From an uncultured Clostridia bacterium (GTDB lineage Bacteria; Bacillota; Clostridia; Lachnospirales; Lachnospiraceae), in contig CAMHMG010000177.1 in the NCBI GenBank assembly GCA_946186175.1, positions 1-6,403 of the forward strand: 6,403 nt of DNA. Direction: 5' to 3'. This document shows, one piece after another, positions 5,151-6,403 of this stretch (its first letter is position 1; each line of letters opens with the position of its first letter). The notes under the pieces are model-generated. The model was not told the DNA's origin and ran no database searches. It was given only the letters and a program-made list of their open reading frames with translations. A program made the position numbers and the translations under genes.

Positions 5151-5975
5151 TTATAAAGAAATGAATTCGGGTTTTCTGTCTTTATATAATGAATAGTATT
5201 TGAAACCAAGCTCGTTTAATAAGGTGTGAACCTGATCAAAACCATAACTGATATTTTCGCTGATATGTGCATCGCTTCCGATTGTGATTATCTCACCGTT
5301 TAAATCTTTGTACATTTTAAGTATTTCTATATGAGGGTGGGCGTAGCCTATCTTGGTTATTCCTGCGGTGTTGATTTCTATACCTTTTCCTTTCTCAATA
5401 AGTCGTTTTAATAATGTTTCGATAATGTCTGCATAGTCTTTGAAATTGAATACAAAGTCTTTGTCAGGGCAGTAGCGGATAGGATAATCTATGTGACCAT
5501 ATACGTCAAAGCCGTCTGTAAGTGCAACGTTTTCTGCCTCCGTCTCAAAATAATCCCTATATGCCTCTACGTTGGTCCGTCCTTCATAATATGATGGATA
5601 ATATGGATCGCCGTTTTCGATAGACAAATTGGTGAGGTGAGATGAACCGATAATAAAATCGAACGGATATGAATCAGATAGGGCAGATATCTTATCTGCA
5701 ATCTCAGGGCATATTCCCTGTTCAACACCTATTCGAATCTCAATCTTATTTTTGTATAGTTCCTTTAATTGTGAAAGTTTTTTGAAATATGCCTCAAAGT
5801 CAAGTTGAAAATCCATATCCGGATTATTTGAATTAACAGGAAAATTCATATCATGATGGTCAGTGAAATATGCATATTTGAAACCTCTGTCAATACATGT
5901 TTGTATTATATTTTCAGGACTTTCGGAAGAGTCTGATGAAAATGAAGAATGAACGTGACAGTCAGCAAGAAACAT
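5151..5975 (-). CDS. hisJ: Histidinol-phosphatase, PHP family (HisJ/HisK type)
   Basis: The 274-residue protein is a PHP-superfamily metal-dependent phosphoesterase of the size usual for HisJ, which hydrolyses L-histidinol phosphate to histidinol in histidine biosynthesis. The metal-site motifs appear in the expected order: DCHVHSSFS (D5, H7, H9), TDHHD (38-42), GVEQG with E85, GSSH with H113, YGHIDYPIRY (159-168, H161), IEINTAG (199-205) and GSDAH (233-237, D235 and H237). The length and the GSSH, HIDYP and EINTAG signatures favour histidinol-phosphatase over the PHP domains of DNA polymerases, though a related PHP phosphatase with another substrate is possible. GGAGG at 5987-5991 lies 11 nt before ATG, slightly long, and a stop codon just ahead in frame excludes an upstream start. 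It stands alone, outside any his operon in this window. Confidence 0.88.
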   Translation of the reverse strand: MFLADCHVHSSFSSDSSESPENIIQTCIDRGFKYAYFTDHHDMNFPVNSNNPDMDFQLDFEAYFKKLSQLKELYKNKIEIRIGVEQGICPEIADKISALSDSYPFDFIIGSSHLTNLSIENGDPYYPSYYEGRTNVEAYRDYFETEAENVALTDGFDVYGHIDYPIRYCPDKDFVFNFKDYADIIETLLKRLIEKGKGIEINTAGITKIGYAHPHIEILKMYKDLNGEIITIGSDAHISENISYGFDQVHTLLNELGFKYYSLYKDRKPEFISL

Positions 5976-6166
5976 TTAAGTTATGTCCTCCTTTATTTAT
6001 AGTATAGTCATATTATAGTATTAATTATATTATATACACAGTAAGTTATTATGAATAAATGAGCTTTGCAATAGCCTGATTATATATTATATATGAGAAA
6101 ATAATTACAATACCAATATATTTTAACATAACAGGAAAATATCGTCTATAAATTCTTATTTACCTC

Positions 6167-6195
6167 TTGAAATTTGACAATAAAAAATGTATTAT
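6167..6195 (+). promoter_or_regulatory. Promoter of gap
   Basis: TTGAAA (6167-6172) and TATTAT (6190-6195) are separated by 17 bp. A perfect TTGACA lies at 6174-6179 inside the spacer, but it is only 13 bp from the nearest downstream box (TATAAA at 6193-6198), so the first pairing is preferred. The predicted transcription start is near 6202. Confidence 0.55.
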
Positions 6196-6201
6196 AAAAG
6201 C

Positions 6202-6336
6202 ATGGGTGTATGGGCAAGTATTTTTCCTGATGTTTACGCTAAGTATTTGGAACACTGGTTTTGAATATGTATCTTCAGGGATGATACCTATAACCTACAC
6301 TACAATATAATTATACATTTTAGGAGGTTTTTTAGA
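6202..6336 (+). promoter_or_regulatory. Leader (5' UTR) of gap, possibly structured
   Basis: If the promoter call is right, gap has a leader of about 135 nt, long for a glycolytic gene. It contains a nested potential hairpin: GTATC (6269-6273) with GATAC (6283-6287), enclosed by GGTT (6257-6260) with AACC (6292-6295). It also has a 20-codon reading frame from ATG 6202 to TGA 6264 with no ribosome binding site. No known riboswitch class was recognised, and there is no terminator-like T run before the gap ribosome binding site (AGGAGG at 6322-6327). Confidence 0.35.
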
Positions 6337-6403
6337 ATGGCAGTAAAAGTAGCGATCAATGGATTTGGACGTATTGGACGTCTTGCATTTCGTCAGATGT
6401 TTG
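6337..6403 (+). CDS. gap: Glyceraldehyde-3-phosphate dehydrogenase, N-terminal fragment (cut by window edge)
   Basis: Only the first 22 codons are present. They read MAVKVAINGFGRIGRLAFRQ and continue off the right edge. The INGFGRIGR segment at residues 7-15 is the NAD-binding Rossmann glycine-rich motif characteristic of type I glyceraldehyde-3-phosphate dehydrogenase, the glycolytic enzyme that converts glyceraldehyde 3-phosphate, NAD+ and phosphate to 1,3-bisphosphoglycerate. The start is set by a strong AGGAGG at 6322-6327, 9 nt upstream. Catalytic Cys and His residues lie outside the window, so the main glycolytic copy cannot be told from a paralogue. Confidence 0.95.
   Translation, partial: MAVKVAINGFGRIGRLAFRQMF

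Larger units (their letters stand above)
5976..6336. other. AT-rich divergent intergenic region between hisJ and gap
   Basis: This 361-bp stretch holds regulatory DNA and no convincing protein gene. Nearest hisJ it has the GGAGG site and several overlapping TATAAT boxes on the minus strand (6012-6017, 6024-6029, 6029-6034). None has a good -35 at 17 bp, so the hisJ promoter is not pinned down. The middle (about 6060-6165) is very AT-rich, with an alternating run near 6079-6094 and a weak rightward TTGCAA...TATATA pair. The right part holds the gap promoter and leader. Confidence 0.6.

Noticed and set aside
6174..6198. Perfect TTGACA as the gap -35 box
   Set aside because: The only following -10-like box (TATAAA) is 13 bp away, too close; TTGAAA at 6167 with a 17-bp spacer to TATTAT fits better.

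Overview
The window looks like a chromosomal housekeeping segment from a low-GC member of the Clostridia, most likely a Lachnospiraceae bacterium. The evidence is AT-rich DNA, strong GGAGG-type ribosome binding sites, a Spo0H/SigH-type sigma factor, a GlnRS of the type I associate with Lachnospiraceae, a DUF6062-like cysteine protein that I associate with that family, and the start of a typical Firmicutes-like gap gene. The genus cannot be fixed by eye.

Layout from left to right. A tRNA-Thr(GGT) has its own promoter and a long terminator hairpin (40-237). Next comes a leftward two-gene unit (1664 to 388): a one-pass membrane protein with a Thr/Glu/Ala/Pro repeat tail, followed by a SigH-like sigma factor that ends in a hairpin terminator. 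A compact divergent promoter region (1705-1779) separates this unit from a rightward operon, glnS plus a permuted NlpC/P60-type (YiiX-like) protein, which ends in a bidirectional terminator at 4238-4270. Converging on it from the right are two leftward genes: a DUF6062-like protein with a duplicated CxxC...CxxH metal-binding module, and a PHP-type histidinol-phosphatase (hisJ-like). After an AT-rich divergent intergenic region, the first 22 codons of gap (glyceraldehyde-3-phosphate dehydrogenase) run off the right edge behind a leader of about 135 nt.

Functionally this is a mix of translation (tRNA-Thr, GlnRS), transcription control (sigma factor), histidine biosynthesis and glycolysis, with three poorly characterised proteins between them. 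I see no insertion sequence, phage gene, CRISPR array or toxin-antitoxin pair. The items most worth a second look are the membrane protein paired with the sigma factor, the two-fold zinc-ribbon-like repeat in the DUF6062-like protein, the permuted papain-fold protein co-transcribed with glnS, and the gap leader with a small ORF starting at the predicted transcription start.
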